NCBI GenBank assembly: GCA_029262895.1
Contig: JAJCYM010000030.1
Location: 1 to 54,769 of the forward strand
Length of the DNA: 54,769 nt
Reading direction: 5' to 3'
Source of the DNA: Roseivirga sp.
Lineage (GTDB): Bacteria; Bacteroidota; Bacteroidia; Cytophagales; Cyclobacteriaceae
In this document: one piece after another, positions 1-9,924 of the stretch
Layout: the number at the start of each line of letters is the position of its first letter
Position numbering within the stretch: the stretch's first letter is position 1
Translations under genes and position numbers: made by a program
The notes under the pieces: model-generated
Databases searched by the model: none
The model's input: the letters and a program-made list of their open reading frames with translations, nothing else
Told to the model about the DNA's origin: nothing

Positions 1-189
1 GATTTGATCATTTCCTGACAGCGGTATTCGGGAGATAAGTGATTCCCTATTTTGGAAAACATCATCTACCAGAAAGATAAACGGAGCCTCAGGATTTTTT
101 CGTTGAGGTTCGATAATATCTCCTGTAGCGCTGAAACATCCTCGTCCAAATACTACCTTGGACACCATGGGGAAATTCTTGAATTCCAT
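1..189 (-). CDS. kdnB: KdnB-like iron-containing alcohol dehydrogenase, N-terminal part (cut by window edge)
   Basis: The first 63 codons are visible; the rest lies beyond the left edge. The product begins MEFKNFPMVSKVVFGRG, the typical start of the iron-dependent alcohol dehydrogenase family, followed by an FIFLVDD strand of the nucleotide-binding domain. Family knowledge: KdnB oxidises the C8 hydroxyl of Kdo to the aldehyde, which KdnA then aminates to give Kdo8N (worked out in Shewanella oneidensis). The specific call rests mainly on context, since the gene starts one base after the kdsB stop codon and follows kdnA. Metal ligands and the catalytic core cannot be seen. The alternative is another iron-alcohol dehydrogenase, but the kdnA-kdsB neighbours make this unlikely. 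Confidence 0.8.
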   Translation of the reverse strand, partial: MEFKNFPMVSKVVFGRGCFSATGDIIEPQRKNPEAPFIFLVDDVFQNRESLISRIPLSGNDQI

Positions 190-190
190 A

Positions 191-2121
<1,931 letters not shown>

Positions 2122-2137
2122 TCAATTCTTAATTCGC

Positions 2138-2145
2138 CAAAAATA
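2138..2145 (-). promoter_or_regulatory. Candidate -7 promoter element of the kdnA-kdsB-kdnB operon
   Basis: The minus strand reads TATTTTTG, an exact match to the Bacteroidota -7 consensus TAnnTTTG, ending 19 bases before the kdnA ATG. The only upstream TTG lies 27 bases away, beyond the usual 17-23 spacing, so the -33 half is weak. Confidence 0.4.
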
Positions 2146-2405
2146 GTGAGAAATGGCGAGTTTTTATAAGTGCAATTGGCCTGAAAGCAAATCTGAGTCC
2201 CGATTTGGGAACCAGATTCCTGATATGGCTCGAATTGGGAATAGTCGCACTCATGGCTTCAATCATAAACATCTGATTTTCAATTACTTATTTATAACAC
2301 ATCTTTTGGCAGCAGTCTTGCAAAAGAGTGTGCAACAGGTTACAGATAATAAACAACCTTGTTGACTAGTGAAGTTGATGGTTATTTATGTATTTGGTCG
2401 AGGTC

Positions 2406-2441
2406 TGCCCCGGAGGAGAAGCTTCCGGGGCAATTTTTTTT
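2406..2441 (+). terminator. Strong intrinsic terminator on the plus strand without an assigned gene
   Basis: A perfect 9-bp GC-rich stem (tgccccgga at 2406-2414 with tccggggca at 2424-2432), a 9-base loop, then nine T residues at 2433-2441. This is the form of a Rho-independent terminator for plus-strand transcripts, yet no plus-strand gene ends nearby. It could end a small RNA that starts within about 2280-2400. Confidence 0.65.
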
Positions 2442-2550
2442 GTAGACACCGTAGGATCAATTTACTCGCCATCAGACATTGTTTTCTTCCAACCTGTCTG
2501 ACGTTGTCCATCTGACGGTGAATCCCCTTTGATTTGTTCTTGGAAGTTCA

Positions 2551-2630
2551 ATGAGATGCTTCGTGCTTCAGCAAAAGAAAGGACAGCGCACAAAGACTGT
2601 TTTCCTATTCTCAGGAACGAAGAATCTCAT
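2551..2630. repeat. REP-like inverted repeat, diverged copy
   Basis: The left arm atgagatgcttcgt (2551-2564) and right arm acgaagaatctcat (2617-2630) are inverted copies with one mismatch. The right side, tattctcaggaacgaagaatctcat, resembles the family seen at 24722-24767 (cattctga ... gaagaatct). Confidence 0.5.
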
Positions 2631-2702
2631 CTAAGCTCTTGCTCACACTGATCAGCAAAAAAAACTGCCTTTTGCAAGACAGCTTCTCTTCCTTAGAAAT
2701 CC

Positions 2703-2735
2703 AGTCATCGGGTGACTCAAAGTCACCCGATGACT
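2703..2735. repeat. Perfect 15-bp hairpin
   Basis: agtcatcgggtgact (2703-2717) and agtcacccgatgact (2721-2735) are exact inverted copies around a caa loop. It has no T-run; it stands just beyond the terminator at 2741-2782. Confidence 0.6.
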
Positions 2736-2740
2736 CGTGA

Positions 2741-2782
2741 CACAAAAAAGAGGCTGCCCAGTAGGACAGCCTCTTTTTTGTG
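2741..2782 (-). terminator. Bidirectional intrinsic terminator after the SGNH lipoprotein gene
   Basis: A perfect 16-bp inverted repeat: cacaaaaaagaggctg (2741-2756) and cagcctcttttttgtg (2767-2782) around a 10-base loop. Both strands show a stem followed by T residues. It sits 17 bases past the stop codon of the minus-strand gene ending at 2799, so it most likely ends that operon. Confidence 0.8.
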
Positions 2783-2798
2783 TAGCATTTGAGCAATG

Positions 2799-4400
2799 CT
2801 AATCAGTTGTTAGTATAGACCTTAAAGCCAGCACATTCATTTTAGGGATAGAAGCTCCGAATGAACTGTTGATCAAATCTATTATTGCATTAGTCACAAT
2901 GCCATGCCCTCTTGGGTTTGGATGGATGCCATCGGTTGAGAACACACCATTAGGACTGAAATCCGGAGCGAGGCTTACACCATCCACAATTATTCCCTGC
3001 ACACCGTCAGCCCCGGCAACCGCAGCTGGAGAGAGGGCTAGTTGCGTAGCTAGCGCGGGTGTTAAGCCTGCGATGTCCGCCATTTGAACATTAACGTCAT
3101 ACTCGACCAATGCGGTGCTTCCAACTCCGGCATTGACTGCCTGAACGACACCTGAGATAATGGCGTTAAATGTTGCTCTGGCAGTTACTACATTTACTTG
3201 TTCAGCCTGTGTCAAGATAAACCGATCACCAATAGGGTAGGAGATTCCTGAAAGCAAAAGTGGATTTCCTCCTATCACACGCTGAATCTCACCAGCTGCG
3301 GTAAGCAATGGTAAGTCTCCTGAAACAGCAGGTCTAGATTGGCGAAATGGATCTAAGGCTGCTCTTTGTGCCGGGGTAATTGCACCAGCACCCATAAGGA
3401 TATCGAACTTCGGCCCCAGGTCTTCAAGTGCATCATCGAAAATAAGTAATGGGTTTGGCCCCGCAACATAATTGACTTTTCTTCTGTTTGCATCGGCTGC
3501 ATCATGTCCAAGTGCACCCACTATTCCATCCATTGCTTGATTAAATGCAGCAAACGCGCCATTTAGAGTAGCGGCCGTTGTTGCATCCAATGGAACGGCA
3601 TTGTAAGGAACTGCTCTAAAGAATGGAGTGGTTAGCATCATTGGTATATGGACTACCACACCTTTTGCTCCTGAAGCGGCTAGCGCACCTAGTGAGTTGC
3701 TAAGCTCAGTTTGGAAGTCAACTGCCCCCGTGATATCAGTCTCGTCAAGACCTCCACTGGTAGCGTAGCCGAGCACGTCATTGGCACCCAACTCAAAAGT
3801 GAAGAAGGTAGGACTGGCAGCCAAGGCATCACCTAATACAGTTGATATTCCAGGAGAACTGGCGAATCTTCCGTAGAGTGGGTTGCGAACGGCCAAAGTG
3901 GGATCGGCCGCATCTACAACCTTCATTCCCGGAACTGCAAAATTGTTAAGGGTGGATTTGGTGCCTCCAAAATCTGGGGGTAGCTCACCAGCGGTTGGAA
4001 CGGGCCTTAATAGGCTTAAGCTTAATTGAAACCTTCCAAGGTAATCTCCTAAACCGTTGCTTGGATCCGGATTAGCACTTGAGAAACCATTGATTGAATT
4101 AATATCAGGTTGATTAAATGCTCCTCCGCCAACTCCACTAATTTGAAGTTGAGTGGCCAGAAAACTTGCAAAATTACGTTCCTGCGCATTGGTGTACAAT
4201 GCCCCATCCTGGTAGCCTGCAGCGATCGAATTTCCAATTGAGACATACTTACTAAAGCTCAACTCTCCTGGATCTCCGGTTGGAGCCGAAGGTAGAGGGT
4301 TTTGATTCAACTGATCCTCAATCTGTCTTTGATCTTCATCACAAGCTGTAATGAAAATCAGCGTTGAAAGCGCGATTAAATAATATTTTATGCTTTTCAT
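2799..4400 (-). CDS. SGNH/GDSL-family hydrolase, predicted lipoprotein
   Basis: A 533-residue surface or periplasmic esterase/lipase-type protein. The N-terminus has a lipobox, IFITAC, with lipidated Cys20. The SGNH blocks are present: block I as SIGNSIAAGY with nucleophile Ser58, block III as LGANDVLGY, and block V as DGIHPNPRGHG with Asp490 and His493 completing the triad. It is longer than small GDSL enzymes, with an Ala/Gly-rich middle. It starts 11 bases after the stop of the TonB-dependent receptor gene, in the place a SusD-like lipoprotein would take in a SusCD pair. A role in releasing an acyl or ester-linked substrate for the receptor is inferred; the substrate is unknown. Confidence 0.85.
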   Translation of the reverse strand: MKSIKYYLIALSTLIFITACDEDQRQIEDQLNQNPLPSAPTGDPGELSFSKYVSIGNSIAAGYQDGALYTNAQERNFASFLATQLQISGVGGGAFNQPDINSINGFSSANPDPSNGLGDYLGRFQLSLSLLRPVPTAGELPPDFGGTKSTLNNFAVPGMKVVDAADPTLAVRNPLYGRFASSPGISTVLGDALAASPTFFTFELGANDVLGYATSGGLDETDITGAVDFQTELSNSLGALAASGAKGVVVHIPMMLTTPFFRAVPYNAVPLDATTAATLNGAFAAFNQAMDGIVGALGHDAADANRRKVNYVAGPNPLLIFDDALEDLGPKFDILMGAGAITPAQRAALDPFRQSRPAVSGDLPLLTAAGEIQRVIGGNPLLLSGISYPIGDRFILTQAEQVNVVTARATFNAIISGVVQAVNAGVGSTALVEYDVNVQMADIAGLTPALATQLALSPAAVAGADGVQGIIVDGVSLAPDFSPNGVFSTDGIHPNPRGHGIVTNAIIDLINSSFGASIPKMNVLALRSILTTD

Positions 4401-4411
4401 TGTTTTGCTTT

Positions 4412-7288
4412 TTATTTGAAGAATTCGTCAAAAGTGACCTGGAAGTAGTAAATGCCCCCAATAGTCGGGTTACCAAATGAGGTGGTGTACCTCTCATTAA
4501 GCAGGTTGCTAGCGCCAACCTTAACTACTGATTTGAGCTTTGGTACGCGATAGCTCACCTGGGCGTTTAGTGTTCCATATTCAGGAATAACTCCTGTGCC
4601 AAATGATGACTCCCAAAGATAACCCTGCTGCCATCTGTAGTTTATATTGAACCCAAGTCGGTCAGTGACTTTCCTATTGCTGACCTTAATGTTATATCGA
4701 TATCTGGGCGTATTATAATCTGCCCTAAAGCCTTGAGATAAGAGATCATCTTGTGAGATCAGCTCATTGAAAGCAACATTTGCACCAATCTTATAACCTC
4801 CGGCAAGAGAGTATTCTACCTCAGCGGCCCAACCTTGAGATTTAACTTTTCCAGTAGCGTTGATGTCCACACCAAAGCGCTGGGTAGGAACGGTTCCATT
4901 TAGAATGGCTTCTTTCGCTGCCGCACTGCTTGGGTTAGTAGGGCCTGGATTAGTCAACCCATTAGGTACTGCCTGAATGAAATCAATTTCAGCAATGAAA
5001 TCCTTGTATGTACTGTGATAGTAGTAGGCGTCAATAAACAGTCGACCATCCATGAAAAGTCCTTTGTAGCCAATTTCAAAAGTGTTGACTTTTTCTGTTT
5101 TGAACTCCTCGTTGATCCTAAGTTCTGGATTTAGGCTGGCAGCTCCTGTTGCTGCGGTAATGTCACCGGTCAGAATTTGCGCCTGTAGCCCTTGAACCGT
5201 ACTGGTTGGGAAAACCGTATTTGTTTGAAAATTGTACCTGTTTACTAGCAGGTCATTGCTTCCAATCAATCTTCTGGTCACAACATCTAAATCAATGAAC
5301 TGATCCTGAGTGGTTGGAATTCTAAACCCTCGTTGGAATGATCCTCTAATATTGTGGTTGTTACCTATTGTTCCAACAGCCGATACTCTTGGAGAGAATT
5401 GCCCTTTGAAGAACTCGTTTTTGTCATAGCGCAGTGAGGTGGCAAGTTTAAGGTTGTCATTGACTATGCTTTTGGAGGCTTGTACATAAGCACCCCACTC
5501 ATTGAATCCAACTTCAGAACCATCATTTTCCAAAGCGAATAGTGTACCGTTTGAGTTTAGTGAGTACCTTCTAAAGTTGGCCCCAACCACTACTTCTGCA
5601 AAATCGATTTTGTCTGAATAGTCTTTGCTGCCCTCTATATGCCATAGGTCCGATTTGTCTAAAAACTTAGCACCACCTTCAGCGATGGAAAGTGCTCTGA
5701 ACCCATTGACCAAAGTATTAAATTGTGCACTTCCGGGTTGTGGTTGCGCTGCGCGGCCGGCTACTCTGCCAGCTGCGTGAGATTGGGCTATGGAGGCACC
5801 TTGCAATCTTGCACCTGCAAAGGTCTCTAAGTAAGGCGCCAGGTATGTGGCTTGATTCACTAAGGATGCCACAGTGTTAGCAGCATAACTATCTCCAGAA
5901 TTTTCCTGAGTAGTATAAGCCCTTACATAGAAATCAGAACCCTTCAGTTCAAGTTTTCCTGTTGAAATAGTGAAGTTATCTAAAACGAAACGGTCATTGG
6001 CGGTGTATACAGTACTCCCCGATCCATAATTAAACTGTCCGAAAAGTTCAAGGTTGTCATTCAATCTATAATGGAGTGCACCTCCCAATTTCACACTTTG
6101 GGTAGTGTTATCGACAAAAGAAGATTCTGCAAACCCATCAGGAGTAAATAGTCCATCTACACCATCAGGGATTAGCGTTCTCACCGCTGCGAGTGTTGCT
6201 GCAGTAGCAGCATCCGCGGGACTGGCGCCCGGAGCCGTACCCCTGGCTATCGCGATATCCGCAATTCTTCCGACAGTAATGTCAAAGTCACCATAAACGT
6301 TTACGCCATTGTAAAATCTATTGGTACCTCTTTCAGTAGCACCTCTTTCTACAGAACCAAAGGTGGCAAAACCCTGATCTCTCGTGTCTTCACCCACAAA
6401 ATCATCGGCAGATAGGTAAGAGCCGGTAATTTTAAAAGCGAGCTTGCTATTAAAAGACTTGGCCCAACGGAATCCAAAATCATTGTATAATGCTACATTC
6501 TGATTGGGATCATCTACGTGATTAAAACCTGTTTTGGCGTAAACACTCAATCCCTGATAGTCAAAAGGATTTTTACTATTCATCAACAAAATTCCATTGA
6601 TTGCATTGGGTCCGTAAAGTGCAGAGGCTGCACCGGGAATCATTTCAACTGATTCCAAATCGAGGTCGTTGATACCCACAATATTTCCAACTGCGAAGTT
6701 CAGGCCAGGTGCCTGATTGTCGATACCATCAATGAGCTGAACAAAGCGGGTGTTACCATTGGCACCAAAGCCTCTTGTATTGATGGATTTAAATGTCAAA
6801 CTCTGGGTGCTAAAGTCAACTCCCTTTAATACTGCAAGACCATCATAAAAGTTTGCCGAAGCCGTATTTTGTATATCCAGGATATCGAGTTTCTCAATTG
6901 ACACCGGGGATTGCAAGATACTTTCTTCAATCCTGGAAGCAGAGACTACTATTTCCTGACCGAAAATTATTTGCTCTTCCATTCTAATCTCCAATCCGCT
7001 GACCGAACTTTGAGTAATTTCAATCTCCTGGGCTTTATAGCCTACGTAAGAGAAAATCAGCGTGGCCGGTGGGGCTTGATTGATTGTGATGCTGAAATCT
7101 CCGTCAACTGTAGTAATAGTCCCGATTACCTTATCTTTTACCCTGATATTCACACCAGGGAGTGACTCTCCAGTGGCATCATCCACAACTTTTCCTGCTA
7201 CAGTAATTTGCGCTTGAACCGCAAGCGAAAAGGCCATAAAGGTCAAAAGTGAAAGTGCCAGACTCCTTAATACTCTCTTCAAATTCAT
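4412..7288 (-). CDS. TonB-dependent outer-membrane receptor with carboxypeptidase-regulatory-like N-terminal domain
   Basis: A 958-residue outer-membrane transporter. It has a signal peptide ending ...SLAVQAQ, a CarboxypepD_reg-like domain (about residues 30-110, with GKVVDDATGESLPGVNI and FSYVGYKAQE), a plug domain (about 115-235, with IVVSASRIEES, INTRGFGANGNTRFVQLIDG and ASALYGPNAINGILLM), and a long beta-barrel ending in an aromatic residue near the C-terminus (TFDEFFK). There is no SusD gene; the partner is the SGNH lipoprotein 11 bases downstream. Uptake of a lipid, ester-bearing carbohydrate or peptide ligand is inferred. A possible promoter element lies about 80 bases upstream. Confidence 0.9.
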   Translation of the reverse strand: MNLKRVLRSLALSLLTFMAFSLAVQAQITVAGKVVDDATGESLPGVNIRVKDKVIGTITTVDGDFSITINQAPPATLIFSYVGYKAQEIEITQSSVSGLEIRMEEQIIFGQEIVVSASRIEESILQSPVSIEKLDILDIQNTASANFYDGLAVLKGVDFSTQSLTFKSINTRGFGANGNTRFVQLIDGIDNQAPGLNFAVGNIVGINDLDLESVEMIPGAASALYGPNAINGILLMNSKNPFDYQGLSVYAKTGFNHVDDPNQNVALYNDFGFRWAKSFNSKLAFKITGSYLSADDFVGEDTRDQGFATFGSVERGATERGTNRFYNGVNVYGDFDITVGRIADIAIARGTAPGASPADAATAATLAAVRTLIPDGVDGLFTPDGFAESSFVDNTTQSVKLGGALHYRLNDNLELFGQFNYGSGSTVYTANDRFVLDNFTISTGKLELKGSDFYVRAYTTQENSGDSYAANTVASLVNQATYLAPYLETFAGARLQGASIAQSHAAGRVAGRAAQPQPGSAQFNTLVNGFRALSIAEGGAKFLDKSDLWHIEGSKDYSDKIDFAEVVVGANFRRYSLNSNGTLFALENDGSEVGFNEWGAYVQASKSIVNDNLKLATSLRYDKNEFFKGQFSPRVSAVGTIGNNHNIRGSFQRGFRIPTTQDQFIDLDVVTRRLIGSNDLLVNRYNFQTNTVFPTSTVQGLQAQILTGDITAATGAASLNPELRINEEFKTEKVNTFEIGYKGLFMDGRLFIDAYYYHSTYKDFIAEIDFIQAVPNGLTNPGPTNPSSAAAKEAILNGTVPTQRFGVDINATGKVKSQGWAAEVEYSLAGGYKIGANVAFNELISQDDLLSQGFRADYNTPRYRYNIKVSNRKVTDRLGFNINYRWQQGYLWESSFGTGVIPEYGTLNAQVSYRVPKLKSVVKVGASNLLNERYTTSFGNPTIGGIYYFQVTFDEFFK

Positions 7289-7365
7289 AGTCTGTTATTG
7301 AGTTTGCAATAGAATTTTGTTTGGCTTTTGGCCCTGAATTGACCAATCGTTAATACGCATAATAC

Positions 7366-7373
7366 CAAAAATA
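7366..7373 (-). promoter_or_regulatory. Possible -7 promoter element of the receptor operon
   Basis: The minus strand reads TATTTTTG (TAnnTTTG consensus), 78 bases before the receptor ATG, with a TTG 24 bases further upstream, just outside the usual spacing. Confidence 0.3.
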
Positions 7374-7404
7374 CGATGTTTTCGCACTTAATGAAGGCAA
7401 TTTG

Positions 7405-7436
7405 AGAAAAATGTTAGGCATGCATAACATTTTTCT
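7405..7436. terminator. Near-perfect dyad, probably a bidirectional terminator after gldC
   Basis: agaaaaatgtta (7405-7416) and taacatttttct (7425-7436) are exact inverted copies, and the core gcatgc (7418-7423) is itself a palindrome. A and T runs flank both sides. It lies 43 bases past the gldC stop and 117 bases before the receptor start, so it could also serve as an operator. Confidence 0.5.
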
Positions 7437-7479
7437 TACCTATAGTGGTAATACGGGCAGTTGTTGCCGTGGATACTGG

Positions 7480-7827
7480 CTATCCTTGCTGATTATTCTT
7501 GTTTTCTTCTTCGAGGTGTTTGACAAATTTGTCGCACAGCCTGTTCATAGCTGAGGACATAAACTCATCGCCCGTGGAATTGAGGACGCTTTGAGCCAAC
7601 CCTCCTATGCAGTCCACGTAAAAACGTTTCATTTCATCGGTGGGCATGTCTTTAGACCAGAGGTCTATTCTTAGTGTGCTCAGGTTGGCATGGTCCCAAA
7701 TATTGAGGCTTATTGATTTGGTTGACTCTTCTCCTTTATCTTCTTTATCTGAAGCACTCCAGTAGATTTTTTCTGGTACATTTTCTTCATCCAGAACTAC
7801 TCTTAACTTAATCTCCGACTCTTTCAT
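7480..7827 (-). CDS. gldC: GldC-like gliding motility-associated protein
   Basis: A 115-residue cytoplasmic protein, matching the length of the GldC family. Family-like segments are LDEENVPEKIYWSA, SLNIWDHANLSTLRIDLWSKDMPTDEMKRFY and a C-terminal helix ending in a charged tail. GldC accompanies gliding motility in Flavobacterium but is kept in many non-gliding Bacteroidota; its biochemical role is not established. The frame is open upstream, but the ATG at 7827 is used because it matches the family start and lies 24 bases downstream of a consensus promoter element. A dyad terminator follows the gene. Confidence 0.85.
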   Translation of the reverse strand: MKESEIKLRVVLDEENVPEKIYWSASDKEDKGEESTKSISLNIWDHANLSTLRIDLWSKDMPTDEMKRFYVDCIGGLAQSVLNSTGDEFMSSAMNRLCDKFVKHLEEENKNNQQG

Positions 7828-7850
7828 CAATTGATATTTTCTTAAGGCCA

Positions 7851-7884
7851 CAAAGATATCAACATATTCAAAAGTATCAGGCAA
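7851..7884 (-). promoter_or_regulatory. Candidate gldC promoter (-33 TTG, -7 TATCTTTG)
   Basis: On the minus strand TTG (7884-7882) is followed after 23 bases by TATCTTTG (7858-7851), fitting the Flavobacterium-type consensus TTG-N17-23-TAnnTTTG. It ends 23 bases before the chosen ATG, giving a leader of about 17 bases. Confidence 0.5.
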
Positions 7885-7946
7885 TTTTTGAATCGGTACT
7901 TCTTGTTCAAGAAGATCGGGGAATCGGACGGAGTAATCTGAGGATA

Positions 7947-8468
7947 TTATTTGGCTTGTTCCAATTTGAGTGGTACAATAGTCTCACCCCAATGGAAATG
8001 CAAGGTGGCCTCTTTTCCCTCAACCATGGGGAAATAGTAAGCCAATGTTTCCATGTGCATGCCTTGAATGGATTTGACTTTCACCCTTAACTCATCTTCA
8101 CCTTTGGGGTATTCTGTGTGCCAGGCATCATGTTCATTGCTGAAAATGAATGTCCATTCAGATTCTCCAGGTATAGACCATAAGCTGTACTTTCCAGCTT
8201 CTAAGGTTTCTCCTTCAACTTTGATGTCTTTGTCAATCTCGAACACGGTCGCATTATTTGCGCCAGGTTGCCATACTTCATTAAAATCTACCAAGTCACC
8301 AAATAAATCACGCCCCCTGGCCACCGGTCGATAATAAGTGATACTGATCTCCGTTTGACCGACCATCTGAGTGAGGCTGCTTTTTTGGCTCTTTTTAATT
8401 CGTTGCCCAAATGCTGAAGAGGATGAAAAAATTAGAATAACGAGTGCTGAAAAAATTAGACGTTTCAT
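7947..8468 (-). CDS. DUF2911 family secreted protein
   Basis: A 173-residue protein with a clear signal peptide (MKRLIFSALVILIFSSSSAFGQ), so exported to the periplasm or beyond. The mature part carries DUF2911 hallmarks: SITYYRPVARGRDLFG, VWQPGANNATVFE, LEAGKYSLWSIPG and WTFIFSN. The family is common in Bacteroidota and of unknown function. The ATG at 8468 is preferred over an in-frame start 11 codons upstream because it opens the signal peptide. It lies between scoB and gldC with gaps of 48 and 119 bases, so co-transcription with either is uncertain. Confidence 0.85.
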   Translation of the reverse strand: MKRLIFSALVILIFSSSSAFGQRIKKSQKSSLTQMVGQTEISITYYRPVARGRDLFGDLVDFNEVWQPGANNATVFEIDKDIKVEGETLEAGKYSLWSIPGESEWTFIFSNEHDAWHTEYPKGEDELRVKVKSIQGMHMETLAYYFPMVEGKEATLHFHWGETIVPLKLEQAK

Positions 8469-8516
8469 TAGAATGACCTTTGCTTGATTGCTATAACGCA
8501 ATTATCACTTTTTGGA

Positions 8517-9179
8517 TTAGTCAAATTGCATTTCCGGTATTTCACCTTCAACTATTAACTTCCCTTCAGTGGCTTGCTGGATTTCTTCTACACTTACTCC
8601 CGGAGCCCTTTCCAATAATTTAAAACCACCTTCCGGCAGAACATCCATGACTGCCATATCCGTGACTACTTTCTTGACACAGGCAATTCCTGTGATGGGC
8701 AGCGAGCAGACCTTGAGCAGTTTGGAATCGCCTGATCGACTGCAATGCTGCATAGCGACTATAATGTTATCTGCAGAAGCCACCAGGTCCATGGCTCCAC
8801 CCATGCCCTTGACCATCTTGCCTGGTATTTTCCAATTGGCGATGTCTCCACTCTCTGAAACTTCCATGGCACCCAGAATGGTTAGGTGGACGTGCCCGCC
8901 TCTGATCATTTCAAAACTTTCTGCTGAGCTGAACAGGGAAGACCCGGCCGTGGTAGTTACTGTCTGTTTGCCTGCATTAATCAAATCAGCATCTATTGAT
9001 TCTTCCTCCGGAAAAGGGCCAATACCTAGTAAGCCATTCTCAGATTGAAGTACCACATTGATGTCATCAGGAATGAAATTCGAAACTAGTGTGGGAATGC
9101 CGATACCCAAGTTAATGTAGGTGCCATCCTGTACCTCCTGAGCGATTCGTTTCGCTATTCCTATCTTATCTAATCCCAT
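8517..9179 (-). CDS. scoB: 3-oxoacid CoA-transferase subunit B
   Basis: The beta subunit of the succinyl-CoA:3-oxoacid (or acetoacetate) CoA-transferase, 220 residues and full length. The catalytic glutamate is Glu47 in the motif QSENGLLG, and the NLGIGIPTLV and GGAMDLV segments are typical. With ScoA it moves CoA between succinyl-CoA and acetoacetate in ketone-body or leucine/short-chain acid metabolism in the cytoplasm. It follows scoA by 46 bases, a gap largely filled by a four-copy 8-bp tandem repeat. The acyl specificity (succinyl versus other) is inferred from family similarity. Confidence 0.92.
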   Translation of the reverse strand: MGLDKIGIAKRIAQEVQDGTYINLGIGIPTLVSNFIPDDINVVLQSENGLLGIGPFPEEESIDADLINAGKQTVTTTAGSSLFSSAESFEMIRGGHVHLTILGAMEVSESGDIANWKIPGKMVKGMGGAMDLVASADNIIVAMQHCSRSGDSKLLKVCSLPITGIACVKKVVTDMAVMDVLPEGGFKLLERAPGVSVEEIQQATEGKLIVEGEIPEMQFD

Positions 9180-9202
9180 GTCTAATTCAAATATTCTAAG
9201 TC

Positions 9203-9234
9203 CACCTAATCACCTAATCACCTAATCACCTAAT
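9203..9234. repeat. Tandem repeat, four perfect copies of cacctaat
   Basis: Four exact 8-bp units in a row, starting in the last sense codons of scoA and covering its TGA stop, then running into the scoA-scoB spacer. Each unit boundary recreates the TGA, so loss or gain of a unit would change the spacing to scoB rather than the scoA reading frame. Confidence 0.85.
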
Positions 9235-9924
9235 TCTGGTAGTGCGCTGTTCGATTCTCTTTTCGTATTGTTCTCCTTGAAAAATTCTCTGCACATAAAT
9301 CCCCGGAGTATGAATATTATTCGGATCCAGTTCACCGGGTTCTACCAACTCTTCAACCTCTGCTATCGTAATTTTACCAGCAGCAGCCATCATAGGGTTG
9401 AAATTTCTGGCCGTCCCTTTATAAATCAGATTGCCTGAAGTATCACCTTTCCATGCTTTAACAATTGAGAAATCTGCTTTGAGCCAGCTTTCAAGCAAAT
9501 GCATCTTTCCATTAAATTCTCTTACTTCTTTGCCCTCAGCCACTTCGGTACCGTAGCCAGCAGGGGTGAAGAATGCTGGAATGCCAGCGCCACCAGCCCG
9601 AATTCTCTCGGCCAGTGTGCCTTGAGGAATCAAATCAACTTCTAATTCACCAGAAAGTAGCTGACGCTCAAACTCAGCATTTTCACCTACATAAGATGAA
9701 ATCATTTTTTTGACTTGTTTGGTCTGAAGCATCAAACCAATGCCAAAGTCATCCACACCAGCATTGTTAGAGATGCAGGTAAGTCCTTTTATACCTTTTC
9801 TTAGTAGGGCTGCGATTGAGTTTTCAGGAATCCCGCATAGGCCAAAACCCCCCAGCATTAAAACCGCATTGTCTGGGATGTCTCTGACAGCCTCGTCTGC
9901 ATTCGCTACAACCTTATTTATCAT
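9226..9924 (-). CDS. scoA: 3-oxoacid CoA-transferase subunit A
   Basis: The alpha subunit of the CoA-transferase, 232 residues. It has the glycine-rich CoA-binding segment [25 protein letters not shown], and the conserved [25 protein letters not shown] region. It forms the working enzyme with ScoB. Its ATG overlaps the ribF stop as ATGA, so it is translationally coupled to the housekeeping genes upstream. Its last codons (ATT AGG TGA) are part of the 8-bp tandem repeat. Confidence 0.92.
   Translation of the reverse strand: MINKVVANADEAVRDIPDNAVLMLGGFGLCGIPENSIAALLRKGIKGLTCISNNAGVDDFGIGLMLQTKQVKKMISSYVGENAEFERQLLSGELEVDLIPQGTLAERIRAGGAGIPAFFTPAGYGTEVAEGKEVREFNGKMHLLESWLKADFSIVKAWKGDTSGNLIYKGTARNFNPMMAAAGKITIAEVEELVEPGELDPNNIHTPGIYVQRIFQGEQYEKRIEQRTTRIR

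Noticed and set aside
2153-2365. Plus-strand open frame of 70 codons
   Set aside because: No start context, no recognisable domain and odd composition; more likely chance in non-coding DNA.
2611-2796. Minus-strand open frame of 61 codons in the non-coding stretch
   Set aside because: It runs through both perfect hairpins and the terminator of the SGNH gene and shows no protein family features.
8569-9048. Long plus-strand open frame opposite scoB
   Set aside because: It lies wholly inside a well-supported gene, and the product is rich in Ser/Pro as expected for a shadow frame.
9203-9234. CRISPR-like array
   Set aside because: The 8-bp units are contiguous with no spacers; it is a simple tandem repeat.
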